From Halobellus ruber (GTDB taxonomy: Archaea; Halobacteriota; Halobacteria; Halobacteriales; Haloferacaceae): a stretch of 64,000 bases of DNA. The translations under genes were made by a program, and so were the position numbers. The first letter of the stretch is position 1. Every line of letters begins with the position of its first letter. The notes below the pieces were generated by a model, which did no database searches, was not told where the DNA came from, and saw only the letters and a program-made list of their open reading frames with translations. Below are positions 52,755 through 62,149 of this stretch, in pieces. The stretch covers positions 643,143 through 707,142 of the forward strand of contig NZ_JACKXD010000001.1 of the NCBI RefSeq assembly GCF_014212355.1, read 5' to 3'.

Positions 52755-54542
52755 TTGCTACAGGGGCTCGGCGCGACGGGTCTCGGACTGATCGCGTCGG
52801 GACCCGCCGCGGCGAAACAGGCCCGCGGTAACGGCGACGGCAACCCCGGCAAGGGGACGGAAAGCGCCGGCAGTCCGTCGACGGATCCGACGATCAAGCG
52901 GCGGGTCAACGATGAGCGCAAAACGCGGCGCGACTACTCGCGGGCACAGTTGGTCAAGGACGCCGACGCGTCCCCGCACGCCTCCAACGACCGGGTCTCG
53001 GAGCGGGCCGTCGTCGCGAAGTTCGGGAAGTCCCTCCCGCACGACGGGGAGACGGGACTCCCGACGACGGACGCGTACGGGACGCTCGTCGACGCCTGCG
53101 AGTCGGGGTCCGGCTACGAGTCGATCCCGCAGGCGTCGCAGAACGTCGACACCGAGGTACGGCCGCTGGTCCAGCCCGAGAGTGCGTGGACCTACCAGAC
53201 CTCGGGCGGGTCGACGGCGCAACTCCGGATCGCCCGCCCGCCGGCGTTCGACGACCCCGAAACCGGCGCCGAGATGATCGAACTCTACTGGCGGGCGCTG
53301 ACCCGCGACGTGGGCTTCTACGACTACGGATCGTCCGACCTCGTCGCGGCCGCCGCCGCCGAACTCGACTCGCTGGACGCGTACAACGGACCGGGGTCGG
53401 ACGGCACCGTCACCCCGGGTAACGTGTTCCGCGGGGTCGTCCCCGGCGCGGAAACGGGGCCGTACGTCTCACAGTTCCTCTGGAAGGACCGGGCGCTCGG
53501 CGGTGGCGTCGAGGACCAGAAGATCGAGGTCCAAGCGACGGGCAGCGACTACGCGACCACTGTCGACGAGTGGCTCGCCATCCAGCGGGGCGTCCCACCG
53601 GGCAAGCGGAACCTCCCGCCGAACGAGTTCGGCGAAACGCGGTACATACTCACCGGCCGGGATATGTGCGAGCGAGTCCACGACGATCCGCCGTTTCGAC
53701 AGCTCCAGAAGGCCGCACAGGTCCTGATCTTCACGATGAACGCGCCGCTGGACGACAACCTCCCGTACACACTGAAGCCGTTCAGCGATGGCCAAAACGA
53801 CCAGCGCAACAAGGAGACGTTCCTTGGCCAGACCACGCTCCCGTTCAACGACTTCGGGCCGCTCTACGTCGAAAAGAAGGTGCTGGGGGCCTCCGAGCAG
53901 GGCCAATTGGCGGCGTGGCACAAGAAGTGGAACGTCCACCGGCGGCTCCGCCCCGAGGAGTACGGCGGCCGCGTCCAGGCGGTGAAAGGCGAAGAAGGTG
54001 AGATCTCGGAACCCGACGGGGTGAGTTACCCCATCCCGACGAACCTCCTCGACTCCGACGCGCTGTCCAGAACGAAGGAGACGTTCGGCTCCTACCTGCT
54101 TCCCCAGGCGTACGCCGAAGGGTCGCCGACCCACCCCTCCTACCCGGCCGGCCACTCGGTCGTCGCGGGGGCGGGCGTAACCGTTCTGAAGGCGCTGTTC
54201 GACGGCGACTACGAGTTCCCGGCGGGCGAGAAGGTCGTGCCGACGCGCGACGGGCAGGAGCTCCTGACTGCCGAGGAGACGTCAGACCTGGGTGTGGACG
54301 AGACTCTCACAGTCCGCGGCGAACTCAACAAGCTCGCGTCGAACATGGCGCTTGGCCGGAACCGTGCGGGCATCCACTACCGGACCGACGGGATCGAGGG
54401 GCTCCGGCTGGGCGAGGCGGCCGCGATCCGGTACCTGGAAGACCAGCTTTCCCTCCCCGTCCGGACCAGGGAGTACGGGGACCTCAGCCTGAGTCTGACG
54501 ACGTTCGACGGCGAGTCCGTCACCATCCGCCCGTCGGCGTAG
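52755..54542 (+). CDS. Vanadium-dependent haloperoxidase-like protein (Tat-type)
   Basis: 595 residues counted from a TTG at 52755; the frame is open upstream to 52659 but has no ATG. Directly before the TTG the frame reads RLFRRR, and LLQGLGATGLGLIASGPAAA follows, a twin-arginine signal. The vanadate-binding motifs are present in order: AAWHKKWNVHRRLRPEEY (Lys and Arg), SYPAGHS (acid/base His) and LGRNRAGIHYRTDG (Arg, vanadate His). Expected to oxidise halides with H2O2, outside the cell. The promoter-supported ATG at 52660 is out of frame, hinting at a frameshift in the signal region. Confidence 0.8.
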   Translation: MLQGLGATGLGLIASGPAAAKQARGNGDGNPGKGTESAGSPSTDPTIKRRVNDERKTRRDYSRAQLVKDADASPHASNDRVSERAVVAKFGKSLPHDGETGLPTTDAYGTLVDACESGSGYESIPQASQNVDTEVRPLVQPESAWTYQTSGGSTAQLRIARPPAFDDPETGAEMIELYWRALTRDVGFYDYGSSDLVAAAAAELDSLDAYNGPGSDGTVTPGNVFRGVVPGAETGPYVSQFLWKDRALGGGVEDQKIEVQATGSDYATTVDEWLAIQRGVPPGKRNLPPNEFGETRYILTGRDMCERVHDDPPFRQLQKAAQVLIFTMNAPLDDNLPYTLKPFSDGQNDQRNKETFLGQTTLPFNDFGPLYVEKKVLGASEQGQLAAWHKKWNVHRRLRPEEYGGRVQAVKGEEGEISEPDGVSYPIPTNLLDSDALSRTKETFGSYLLPQAYAEGSPTHPSYPAGHSVVAGAGVTVLKALFDGDYEFPAGEKVVPTRDGQELLTAEETSDLGVDETLTVRGELNKLASNMALGRNRAGIHYRTDGIEGLRLGEAAAIRYLEDQLSLPVRTREYGDLSLSLTTFDGESVTIRPSA

Positions 54543-54642
54543 GCTGTCGCCGCCGGGGGTTCGCCTGAGGTTTGGGGCCGCGCCGTCCGGTCGCTACGGA
54601 TCGCGGAGCCGGTCGCAGTCGGCGTGACCTCCGACGGCGCGC

Positions 54643-55071
54643 TCACGCCCGTCCCACTACCTCGTCCAGCCGATCGAGGTACGCCTCCCGCGGTACCTGG
54701 TAGGCCGCTCTGTAGTCGACCGCGCCCTCGGCAAACCGACGAGCGAGGTCGTTCGCCCCGGCGACGGCGGCCTCCCGGCTGCCGTACTCCTCGGCGACGG
54801 CCTCGACCTCGGGCTCCAGCGTGAGCACGGCGTGCCAGGTTCCAGTCCGCACCCGCGAGGCTCCCGGACGGGCCGCCCGCGAGCGGTTCGAGACCAGGAT
54901 CGTCGGCAGACACGGCGCCGGAAAGTCGTTGCTCTCGTTGAACACGTCCGGGCGGAACACGAGGATCCGACGGCCGCGGGGCTCGTCGTTCCAGACCGTC
55001 CACCCCGCCGGAGGGTCCGAGGTGTCCCCATCGTCGTCGGGTCCGTCAGCGTGGGGCCCGTCGCCGCTCAT
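54643..55071 (-). CDS. Haloarchaeal conserved protein (DUF5820-like)
   Basis: 142 residues. GWTVWNDEPRGRRILVFRPDVF, FPAPCLPTILV and DYRAAYQVPREAYLDRLDEV are conserved blocks that I associate with the haloarchaeal DUF5820 family. Function unknown. The N-terminal 20 residues are acidic and disordered. It stands alone between two plus/minus neighbours. Confidence 0.65.
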   Translation of the reverse strand: MSGDGPHADGPDDDGDTSDPPAGWTVWNDEPRGRRILVFRPDVFNESNDFPAPCLPTILVSNRSRAARPGASRVRTGTWHAVLTLEPEVEAVAEEYGSREAAVAGANDLARRFAEGAVDYRAAYQVPREAYLDRLDEVVGRA

Positions 55072-55192
55072 ACGCTACGTTCCGGCGCCGGCGTACAAAT
55101 AGTCCCGGTCGGCGGACGGGGCCGCTTGGGGTTCGGACGTCGGTATGGCGACCAGTCGGCACGTCCCGTTCCCGCGTCGACGTGCCGAGCTC

Positions 55193-55272
55193 TCGTCTCG
55201 CTTGTAACTGGGTTCTCGTCAGATCGCACGTACTCGTGCGATCGGTCGAGACTGGACTTACGAACGAGACGA
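55193..55272. mobile_element. MITE-2-like element, diverged copy
   Basis: Ends TCGTCTCGCTTGTAA and TTACGAACGAGACGA are inverted repeats; the core AGATCGCACG-TACT-CGTGCGATCG corresponds to that of MITE-2. The shared GTTGCAA/GTTCGTAA-type inner ends and the core place it in the same family outside the island. Confidence 0.6.
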
Positions 55273-55349
55273 TACCGCTACCCGACGCGGACGACTTCCT
55301 ACGACATACGCCGCGTGGCCGCCCGGTCGCTGATAAACCTACGCCACGA

Positions 55350-56180
55350 CTACCAGGGTGCCCACCCGGGATCGACACGCCGATCGGTCCGGTCGATTGC
55401 GTCGATGGTCGCCACGTCCTCGCTGTCGAGATCGAGGTCCAGCGACGCCAGGTTGTCGCGGATGTGGGGCTCACTCGTGGCCTTCGGGATCGCGGTGACG
55501 CCCTTCTCCCGGAGCCACGCCAGGGAGACCTGCGCCTCGCTCACGCCGTGTTTCCCGGCGATCTCGGTCAGTTCCGGCACGTCGAACACCGCCCCGCGGG
55601 CCAGCGGCGAGTACGCGACGACCTCGATCCCGTGGTCGGCGCAGTGCTCGCGGAGGTCGGGCTGCCGCAACAGCGGGTGGACCTCCACCTGATTCGCGAA
55701 GATCGGGTTTTCGGTGTGATCGATCGCGTCGTTGACCTGCTCGGGCTCGAAGTTGCTGATCCCGATCCGGTCTGTTTTCCCGTCGTCGACGAGTTCGTCG
55801 AACGCCCGGAACGTGTTCTCGGGGTCGTACTCGCGGGCCGGCCAGTGGACGTACAGGAGGTCGACGCCGTCGACGCCGAGCTTCCGGAGGCTCTCCTCGG
55901 TCGAGGCGAGCACGTCGTCGTAGGAGAGGTGGTCGATCCAGACTTTCGTGGCGAGGAAAATGTCCTCACGGGGTACATCCGCGCGTTCGATCCCGCGGCC
56001 GACGTGCTCCTCGTTGCCGTACGCCTGCGCCGTGTCGATGTGGCGGTACCCGGCCTCAAGCGCCGTGGCGACCGCGTTCACACACGCCTCGGGATCCGTG
56101 TTCTCCCACGTTCCGAGTCCGAGCACCGGCATCCCCCGTGCGTGGGGGCCGCCTTCGTCGCCTGTCGATCGCTGTGGCAT
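55350..56180 (-). CDS. Aldo/keto reductase
   Basis: 276 residues. The catalytic tetrad is visible: RHIDTAQAYGNE (Asp, Tyr), FLATKVW (Lys) and LLYVHWP (His). IGISNFEP and the C-terminal VTAIPKATSEPHI (NADPH-binding Lys/Ser region) complete the fold. An NADPH-dependent reductase of aldehydes or ketones, close in layout to 2,5-diketo-gluconate reductases. ATG at 56180 gives a normal N-terminus. Confidence 0.88.
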   Translation of the reverse strand: MPQRSTGDEGGPHARGMPVLGLGTWENTDPEACVNAVATALEAGYRHIDTAQAYGNEEHVGRGIERADVPREDIFLATKVWIDHLSYDDVLASTEESLRKLGVDGVDLLYVHWPAREYDPENTFRAFDELVDDGKTDRIGISNFEPEQVNDAIDHTENPIFANQVEVHPLLRQPDLREHCADHGIEVVAYSPLARGAVFDVPELTEIAGKHGVSEAQVSLAWLREKGVTAIPKATSEPHIRDNLASLDLDLDSEDVATIDAIDRTDRRVDPGWAPW

Positions 56181-56236
56181 CTCACTTCGGGCTACTCCGC
56201 TCGCGCCGAAAGTCGTTGCGGGCGACGGCCCCCGCG

Positions 56237-57472
56237 TCACTCGGCGAGCCGCTGTTTCGCGAACCGCGCGAGCAGCGGGAGGTCGTCGAGGTGCGCGAGC
56301 TTCGCGAGGCCGCGGACGCTGCCGGCGTTGGCGTCGGCGAGCGTGTCGGCGTCCATCGCGTTCAGGTCGTCCATCAGGCGATCGTAGCGGTCGTTCGGCG
56401 CGAGGTACAGCAACTGTGTCATCGTCAGCCGGGTTCGCATATCCGGGGCGACACGGCTGTGCCAGAGGTCGTCGTAGACGGACATCGCCGCCGCCGACGT
56501 GTCCGTCTCCGACCCCATCAGACACCGGTCCGCGGTGATGGCGGCGGCACGAGCGGACTCCATACACTTGTGGATCCCCTCGCCCCACAGCGGATCGATC
56601 GTTGGCACGGTGTCGCCGATGGCCATGAAGCTATCCGTGCTGAGGTCGTCCGGCATCTGGATGTGCGCGCTGCCGCGGTGCTGCTGTTTGTCCGCGATCC
56701 GCTCGGCGTCCGAAAAGCGGGGATCCGTTTCGAGCCAGTGGTTCAGATGGTCGTCGATGCTCCTCGAGGAATCGCCGTACTCCTGGTAGCTCTCGTTTTG
56801 GATGTAACAGAGGCCGACCTTCGCGGTGTCGCCGCCGGTGTGGAAGACCCACGAGTAGCCCCCCGGAGCGTAGTCGTGGTCGAGACGCAGCATCATCGCG
56901 TCGGTGAGGTCCGCGAACTCGGGGTGATCGACGTCGATGCCTTCCATCTCCCACTCGATGCCGACGGCCTGGTTCTTGCGTTCGAGGTCACAGACGTCGA
57001 GTTTCTTCGCGAGCGGTGCCGCCGGGCCGGTGGCGTCGACGACGATGTCGGCGTACACCTCCTCGTCGCCGGCGTACTGGACGCCGACGACTTCGCCGTC
57101 CTCCGTGATGGGGTTGTTCACGCGCGCCCCGAAGCGGTACGCCGCGCCGTGGTCGCGACCCTCCGCGACCAGCCATCGCTTGAACTCCGCGAACTCGAGG
57201 ACGGCACCGGGCTGGCGCTGGACGAACTGTTCGTTGGGGGATTCGAGGACGACCTCGTCGGTGTAGTTCATCACGACGTCGTCGGGAATCCCGAACGCGC
57301 CCGTCATCGACGCGAACGTCCCCGCCGTGGACTTGTTCGACTGCCGCGGGAACCCCTCCTCGGGTTCGGCCTCCAACACGAGCACGTCGTACTCGCGCTG
57401 TGCGAGGTCCCGTGCGCACTGTGCTCCGGCCGGCCCTGCGCCGGCGACGACGACGTCGTAGGTCTCAGACAT
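56237..57472 (-). CDS. Geranylgeranyl reductase-family flavoprotein
   Basis: 411 residues. YDVVVAGAGPAGAQCARDL binds FAD, FPRQSNKSTAG is near the active site, DIVVDATGPAAPLAKKL and FMAIGDTVPTIDPLWGEGIHKCMESAR are the family DG and GD motifs. In archaea this family saturates the isoprenoid chains of membrane lipids using ferredoxin or F420-type electrons. The promoter side is followed by unrelated intergenic DNA. The longer in-frame start at 57550 is a GTG in Arg-rich context and rejected. Confidence 0.82.
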   Translation of the reverse strand: MSETYDVVVAGAGPAGAQCARDLAQREYDVLVLEAEPEEGFPRQSNKSTAGTFASMTGAFGIPDDVVMNYTDEVVLESPNEQFVQRQPGAVLEFAEFKRWLVAEGRDHGAAYRFGARVNNPITEDGEVVGVQYAGDEEVYADIVVDATGPAAPLAKKLDVCDLERKNQAVGIEWEMEGIDVDHPEFADLTDAMMLRLDHDYAPGGYSWVFHTGGDTAKVGLCYIQNESYQEYGDSSRSIDDHLNHWLETDPRFSDAERIADKQQHRGSAHIQMPDDLSTDSFMAIGDTVPTIDPLWGEGIHKCMESARAAAITADRCLMGSETDTSAAAMSVYDDLWHSRVAPDMRTRLTMTQLLYLAPNDRYDRLMDDLNAMDADTLADANAGSVRGLAKLAHLDDLPLLARFAKQRLAE

Positions 57473-57803
57473 AGCGTGGGTTCGTGGACTGTGGTTCCCG
57501 GTGATCCGGGACGGTGGTCGCGTGAACACCGCATCGCGGGCGCGTCGCACCCGGCCGGGTTCGTCGGCCGGCCGTCGCGGCGTCGGCGGTCATCGTTACT
57601 CAGTATAAATTGCGACGCGGGTAAAAAACACGCGGAAACGTTCCTGACGCCCGCGAAAGGGCGGAATTAGCTGTGGTAAAACTATCGGCCGAAGCGGGAG
57701 GCAAGCCATCCAGCCGCACCCCGGGCATCGGCGCGCCGTGCGCGCCGTTCACCGTGAGCGAGCGTAACGAGCGAACGGGTGTTTTTGGCGGAGCTTTTTG
57801 CGA

Positions 57804-57832
57804 GGTGGGGTCCCGCGGTTTGGGACCCCACC
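57804..57832 (-). terminator. Hairpin downstream of korB
   Basis: GGTGGGGTCCC, a 7-base loop, then GGGACCCCACC: a perfect 11-bp stem 15 bp beyond the korB stop. A T-rich stretch (GAGCTTTTTGC on the plus strand) lies nearby. Possible transcription end. Confidence 0.5.
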
Positions 57833-57846
57833 GACGTAAAAAGGTC

Positions 57847-58710
57847 CTAGTAGAACTCGCGGACCAGATCCATCGCGCCCTCGGGGGCACCCTCGTCGAC
57901 CCGGGACATGTCCGTGTCGAGACCTCGTTTCTCGCCGTAGGGGATCGACTTCTCGCTCTGCCAGACGACGCCTTGGTACTCCTTGCTAGCGTCCAGAATC
58001 TTGTTCTTCGCGGCGTCGTAGTCCGTGGGGTCGTGGCCCTCCTCCGCGAGGTCGACGAGGCTGTCCCGGAAGTAATCGTAGGTGTCGACGTCGTTGAACG
58101 TGACACACGGGCTGAAGACGTTCACGAACCCGAACCCGTCGTGTTCGATCGCCTCCTGGACGATCTCGGCGTGGCGCTGGGCGTCGGTTGAGAAGGACTG
58201 GGCGATGAACGTCGCTCCCGACGCCAGCGCCAGCGCCAGCGGGTTCACCGGGGGCTGTTGGGGCCCCTCGGGCGTCGTCGCCGTCTCGAAGTCGTCCCGC
58301 GATGTCGGCGAGGCCTGGCCCTTGGTGAGGCCGTAGATGCGGTTGTCCATCACGATGTAGCTCATATCCACGTTCCGGCGGACGGCGTGGACGAAATGGC
58401 CGGCGCCGATGGAGTAGCCGTCGCCGTCGCCGCCGGCGACCATCACTTCGAGGTCGGGGTTTGCGAGCTTCACGCCCGTGCCCACGGGAAGCGCCCGGCC
58501 GTGGACGCCGTGGAGGGCGTAGGAGTGCATATACGTCCCGATCTTGCCGGAACACCCGATGCCGGCGACGATGAACGTGTTGTCCGGGTCGTTGCCGGTG
58601 TTCGCGAGCGCCTTCATCATCCCGTTCATCGTCCCGAAGTCGCCGCATCCGGGACACCACGTCGGCTGCTTGTCCGATTTGAAGTCGGTGAAACGTACGT
58701 CTGAGCTCAT
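57847..58710 (-). CDS. korB: 2-oxoglutarate:ferredoxin oxidoreductase beta subunit
   Basis: 287 residues, the size of halobacterial KorB rather than PorB (about 312). TWCPGCGDFG and IGCSGKIGTYMH begin the thiamine diphosphate domain; GGDGDGYSIGAGH with DNRIYGLTKGQ is the TPP/Mg motif. Cys residues in these motifs bind the 4Fe-4S cluster. It oxidises 2-oxoglutarate to succinyl-CoA, passing electrons to 2Fe-2S ferredoxin. Its ATG overlaps the korA stop by 4 bp. Confidence 0.88.
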   Translation of the reverse strand: MSSDVRFTDFKSDKQPTWCPGCGDFGTMNGMMKALANTGNDPDNTFIVAGIGCSGKIGTYMHSYALHGVHGRALPVGTGVKLANPDLEVMVAGGDGDGYSIGAGHFVHAVRRNVDMSYIVMDNRIYGLTKGQASPTSRDDFETATTPEGPQQPPVNPLALALASGATFIAQSFSTDAQRHAEIVQEAIEHDGFGFVNVFSPCVTFNDVDTYDYFRDSLVDLAEEGHDPTDYDAAKNKILDASKEYQGVVWQSEKSIPYGEKRGLDTDMSRVDEGAPEGAMDLVREFY

Positions 58711-60467
58711 TGGGTAACCTCCGTTTCCGCGACGGTCGCTTTGATCTCCGCGGCGAGTTCGTCCGCGTTGAACCGCACGCCGTCGTACTTGTTGATCCGA
58801 TCCACCCGCGTGAGGGTGTCGTGCTCCACGATGTCGGCGAACTGGCCGGTGGCGTTACACTCCACGACGACGACCCGCTCGGCGGCCTCGACGGCGTCGG
58901 TGAGGTCCGGCCGCGGGAAGATGTACGGCACCGAAAGGAAGTGGAGATCGATCCCCTCCCCGGCGAGCATCTCGATCGCCTCGGTCATCGGCCCCTCGTT
59001 TGACCCCCACGAGATCACGAGCGTCTCGGAGTCGGGGTCGCCGAACTCCCGGGGGTCCCACGTCTCCTCCTCGCGGGCGGTCCCGACCTTTCGGTTGCGC
59101 TTGTCGACCTGCTCGACGCGCATTCCGGTGTCCTCGGTCCGTCGGCCGAGTTCGTCGTGTTCCAGCCCTGTCGACATGTGTGCGCCGTCGACGGTCCCGG
59201 GGAACGCCCGCGGCGACACGCCGTCGTCGGTGATCGCGTGGGGCTTGAACTGGCCCTTCTCGTTTTGCCACTCGTCGAGCGTCTCCTCGTCGACGACTTT
59301 CCCGCGGTCCACCTCCACGTCGTCCATGTCGAACGTCTCGGGGGTGAACGTCTGCTCGGTCACCGCCATCGAGAGGTCGGCGACGAGGTACACCGGCGTC
59401 TGGTACTTCTCGGCGAGGTTGAACGCCTCGACGGTCTTCCAGAAACACTCCGAGATCGTGGTCGGGGCGAGCACGAACCGTGGGATCTCGCCGTGGCCGC
59501 CGTACAGCAGCCCGTTCAAGTCGCCCTGCTCCTGTTTGGTCGGCATCCCCGTCGAAGGGCCCGACCGCATCACGTCGACGATCACCAGCGGCGTCTCGCT
59601 CGTGGCCACCAGCCCGAAGGTCTCCGTCATCAGGTCGATCCCGGGGCCGGAGGTGGCAGTCATCGACCGCGCGCCGGCCCGCGCCGCGCCGAGCGCCATA
59701 TTGATCGCCGAGAGTTCGTCCTCCGCCTGGACGACGTGGCCGCCGAACCGCTCGATCCGGCCGACCAGATACTCCATCACGTCGGTCGCGGGCGTGATCG
59801 GGTAGCCCGCGTAGAACTTACACCCCGCGGCGATGGCGCCCATCCCGATCGCCTCGTCGCCGTTGAGCAGGACGTAATCGGAATCGGTGGTCTCCAGTTC
59901 GTAGCCGAGGTCGACGTCGCACTCCTCGGCCACGTAGTCCTGGCCGCTCCGGGCCGCCTCCTTGTTGTTGTCGACGAGCGCCTGGCCCTTGGAGGCGAAC
60001 CGCTTCTCTAAGGCGCTGTCGAGGTTCTCGATCGGAAAGCCCGTGACCTCACACGCCGCGCCGAGCGCGACGACGTTGCGCATGATCGCCCCGCCGGCCT
60101 CCTCGGCGAGCCGTTTGAGGGGAACGTCGAGCCCGACCATCCCGTCGGGGATCTCGACGTTGGCCATCGTGGTTCGTTCGCCGTCGTAGACGATCACCGA
60201 GCCCTCGTGGAGTTCCTCGAGGTTCTCCTCGATCGTCCGCGGGGTCAAGGCGATGAGCACGTCGAGTCGGTCCACGACGCTCTGGACGGGGTCGACGGAG
60301 GTCCGGATCTTGTACGCCGTATAGCCGCCGCGGATCCGGGACGCGAAGTCCTTCGACGTGAACACGTGCCGCCCCGCCCGGGACAGGGCCTGGGCGAAGA
60401 TCTTCCCCGTCGAGTCGATGCCATCGCCGGCCTCTCCACCGATGGCCCAATTGAAGTCCGCGGGCAT
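58707..60467 (-). CDS. korA: 2-oxoglutarate:ferredoxin oxidoreductase alpha subunit (gamma-alpha fusion)
   Basis: 586 residues. The N-terminal gamma domain (about 5-180) has GGEAGDGIDSTGKIFAQALSRAG and SRIRGGYTAYKIR; the alpha part follows with GCKFYAGYPITPATDVMEYL and TSGPGIDLMTETFGL. The length and fusion match halobacterial KorA. Start at 60467 (MPADFNW) begins exactly at the gamma domain; the in-frame Met 21 codons upstream is a basic stretch. Forms the heterotetramer with KorB. Confidence 0.9.
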   Translation of the reverse strand: MPADFNWAIGGEAGDGIDSTGKIFAQALSRAGRHVFTSKDFASRIRGGYTAYKIRTSVDPVQSVVDRLDVLIALTPRTIEENLEELHEGSVIVYDGERTTMANVEIPDGMVGLDVPLKRLAEEAGGAIMRNVVALGAACEVTGFPIENLDSALEKRFASKGQALVDNNKEAARSGQDYVAEECDVDLGYELETTDSDYVLLNGDEAIGMGAIAAGCKFYAGYPITPATDVMEYLVGRIERFGGHVVQAEDELSAINMALGAARAGARSMTATSGPGIDLMTETFGLVATSETPLVIVDVMRSGPSTGMPTKQEQGDLNGLLYGGHGEIPRFVLAPTTISECFWKTVEAFNLAEKYQTPVYLVADLSMAVTEQTFTPETFDMDDVEVDRGKVVDEETLDEWQNEKGQFKPHAITDDGVSPRAFPGTVDGAHMSTGLEHDELGRRTEDTGMRVEQVDKRNRKVGTAREEETWDPREFGDPDSETLVISWGSNEGPMTEAIEMLAGEGIDLHFLSVPYIFPRPDLTDAVEAAERVVVVECNATGQFADIVEHDTLTRVDRINKYDGVRFNADELAAEIKATVAETEVTQ

Positions 60468-60688
60468 ATGGCGTACACGTTCCCGTGGACGGAAGAAAAG
60501 CCTTCGGAACGAGGCGGAAAAAACTGCCACGGAGGTCGGTCAGTAACTTACAAACGTGAACGACAAAACCGCATCTCCGGGCGAGAAAGGAAACGAATTG
60601 AAATTATGCGAGATATTATTTCTGATCTTAACACTGTGCCCAACGGCCGAGCCCGACCCGGCGCCCCCACCCGAAGCGCGAGGTCGGG

Positions 60689-62041
60689 TTAGAACCCCCG
60701 GTCGAGGTAGTCGGTGTCGACCTCGCCGTCCTCGGTCGATTGCGCCCACTCGCTGCGCTTGACTTCGAGGAACGACCCGTGGAGTGGCTCGCCCAGCGCC
60801 TCGGCGAGCACGTCGTCGGCCTCGAAGGCGTCGAGCGCCGCCGCCAGCGACTCCGGCAGCCGCTCGATTCCGCGCTCCCGGAGCTCCGCGTCGTCGACGC
60901 CGCCCGGATCCCGGTTCAGCGGCTCGCCGGGGTCGAGTTCCCGCTCGATCCCGTCGAACCCGGCGGCGAGCAGCCCGAGCTGGGCGAGATACGGGTTCGT
61001 GGTGTTGTCAGCGGGCTTGAACTCCACACGGGTCGTGGCCTCGGGGTTGTCGGCGTCGACCGAGGGAATCCGGACCATCGCTTCGCGGTTGTCGTGGCCC
61101 CAGCAGGTGTACGCCGACGCCCACATCCCCGGCGCCAACCGGTCGTAGGACTCGACGGTCGGGGCCGTCACCGCCACCAGCGCCGGCGCGTGCTCCAGGA
61201 GTCCGCCGACGAAGAAGCGGCCGGCGTCGCTTAGCGGGTACCGCCCCTCGGCGTCGGGATCGTACAGCACGTTCTCGCCCTCGCGCCACACCGACAGGTG
61301 GATGTGGCAGCCGTTGCCCGGCAGCCCGTCGAACGGCGTCGGCCGGAACGAGGCGCCGAGCCCGTGGGCGTCGGCGACCGCCTTGACGGTCTCCGTGAAC
61401 AGGATCTGGCTGTCCGAGGCCGCGACGCCGTCGTCGTGGTCGACGACGAGTTCCTGCTGGCCCGGCCCGTACTCGGGGTAGTACGCCGACAGCCCCATCC
61501 CCTGTGACTTCAAGGCGTCGACGGTGTCGAGGATCGGGTCGTGGGCGCTCTGCATCCCCTCGCTGGCGAAGCACGTCGAGTCGTCGAACGGCACCGTCTC
61601 GCCATCGTCGGTCTCCGTTGTGTAGTAGAACTCGCTCTCGAAGGAGAGCCGCGGGACGTACCCCTCAGCGCCGATGTCGTCGAGGTACTCCCGGAGTTGG
61701 GCGCGCGGCCCGGCCGCCCACGGCTCGCCGTCGAGGTCCCGGAGGTCCGCGAGCAGCAGCGCCGCCCGCTCCGCGTAGGGGAGGTCGGTGTACGTCTCCG
61801 GGTCGGGGACGACCCGCACCTCGCCGGCGGGCCCGTACCGCCCCTCCGGGGCGAGGGCGTCCAAAGCGTTGAACGACTGCATCGCCTGCGTCACGTTCGT
61901 CCCCTCCTCGAGCACGCCCGGCAGCGACTCGGCGTCGACCACGCGGCCGCGGGGAACCCCGCTGTTGTTCACGAAGACGATCCTGACCAGTTCGACGTCG
62001 TCGGCGTCGACGCGGTGAAGCACGTCGTCGGCGTCCGTCAT
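60689..62041 (-). CDS. Glutamine synthetase-family ligase (not canonical GlnA)
   Basis: 450 residues. The N-terminal beta-grasp (VELVRIVFVNNSGVPRGRVV) and the catalytic barrel with FESEFYY (Glu ligands), GPGQQELVVDH, GNGCHIHLSVW (His) and NREAMVRIP plus TTRVEFKPADNTTNPYL are present. It lacks the DGSS- and adenylylation-type blocks of haloarchaeal GlnA. So it is closer to GlnA2/3 or gamma-glutamyl-polyamine ligases. It is followed closely upstream by a lactonase-like gene on the same strand. Confidence 0.8.
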   Translation of the reverse strand: MTDADDVLHRVDADDVELVRIVFVNNSGVPRGRVVDAESLPGVLEEGTNVTQAMQSFNALDALAPEGRYGPAGEVRVVPDPETYTDLPYAERAALLLADLRDLDGEPWAAGPRAQLREYLDDIGAEGYVPRLSFESEFYYTTETDDGETVPFDDSTCFASEGMQSAHDPILDTVDALKSQGMGLSAYYPEYGPGQQELVVDHDDGVAASDSQILFTETVKAVADAHGLGASFRPTPFDGLPGNGCHIHLSVWREGENVLYDPDAEGRYPLSDAGRFFVGGLLEHAPALVAVTAPTVESYDRLAPGMWASAYTCWGHDNREAMVRIPSVDADNPEATTRVEFKPADNTTNPYLAQLGLLAAGFDGIERELDPGEPLNRDPGGVDDAELRERGIERLPESLAAALDAFEADDVLAEALGEPLHGSFLEVKRSEWAQSTEDGEVDTDYLDRGF

Positions 62042-62149
62042 AGGCCGGTGCTGTCGTGTCAACGACATCAACGGGGGTATACCGGCAAATTCGGTCGGTG
62101 TCGGTGACGTCTCACGGAGCGGTCGTTTTGAGGGGCCGCGATGCCGGAC

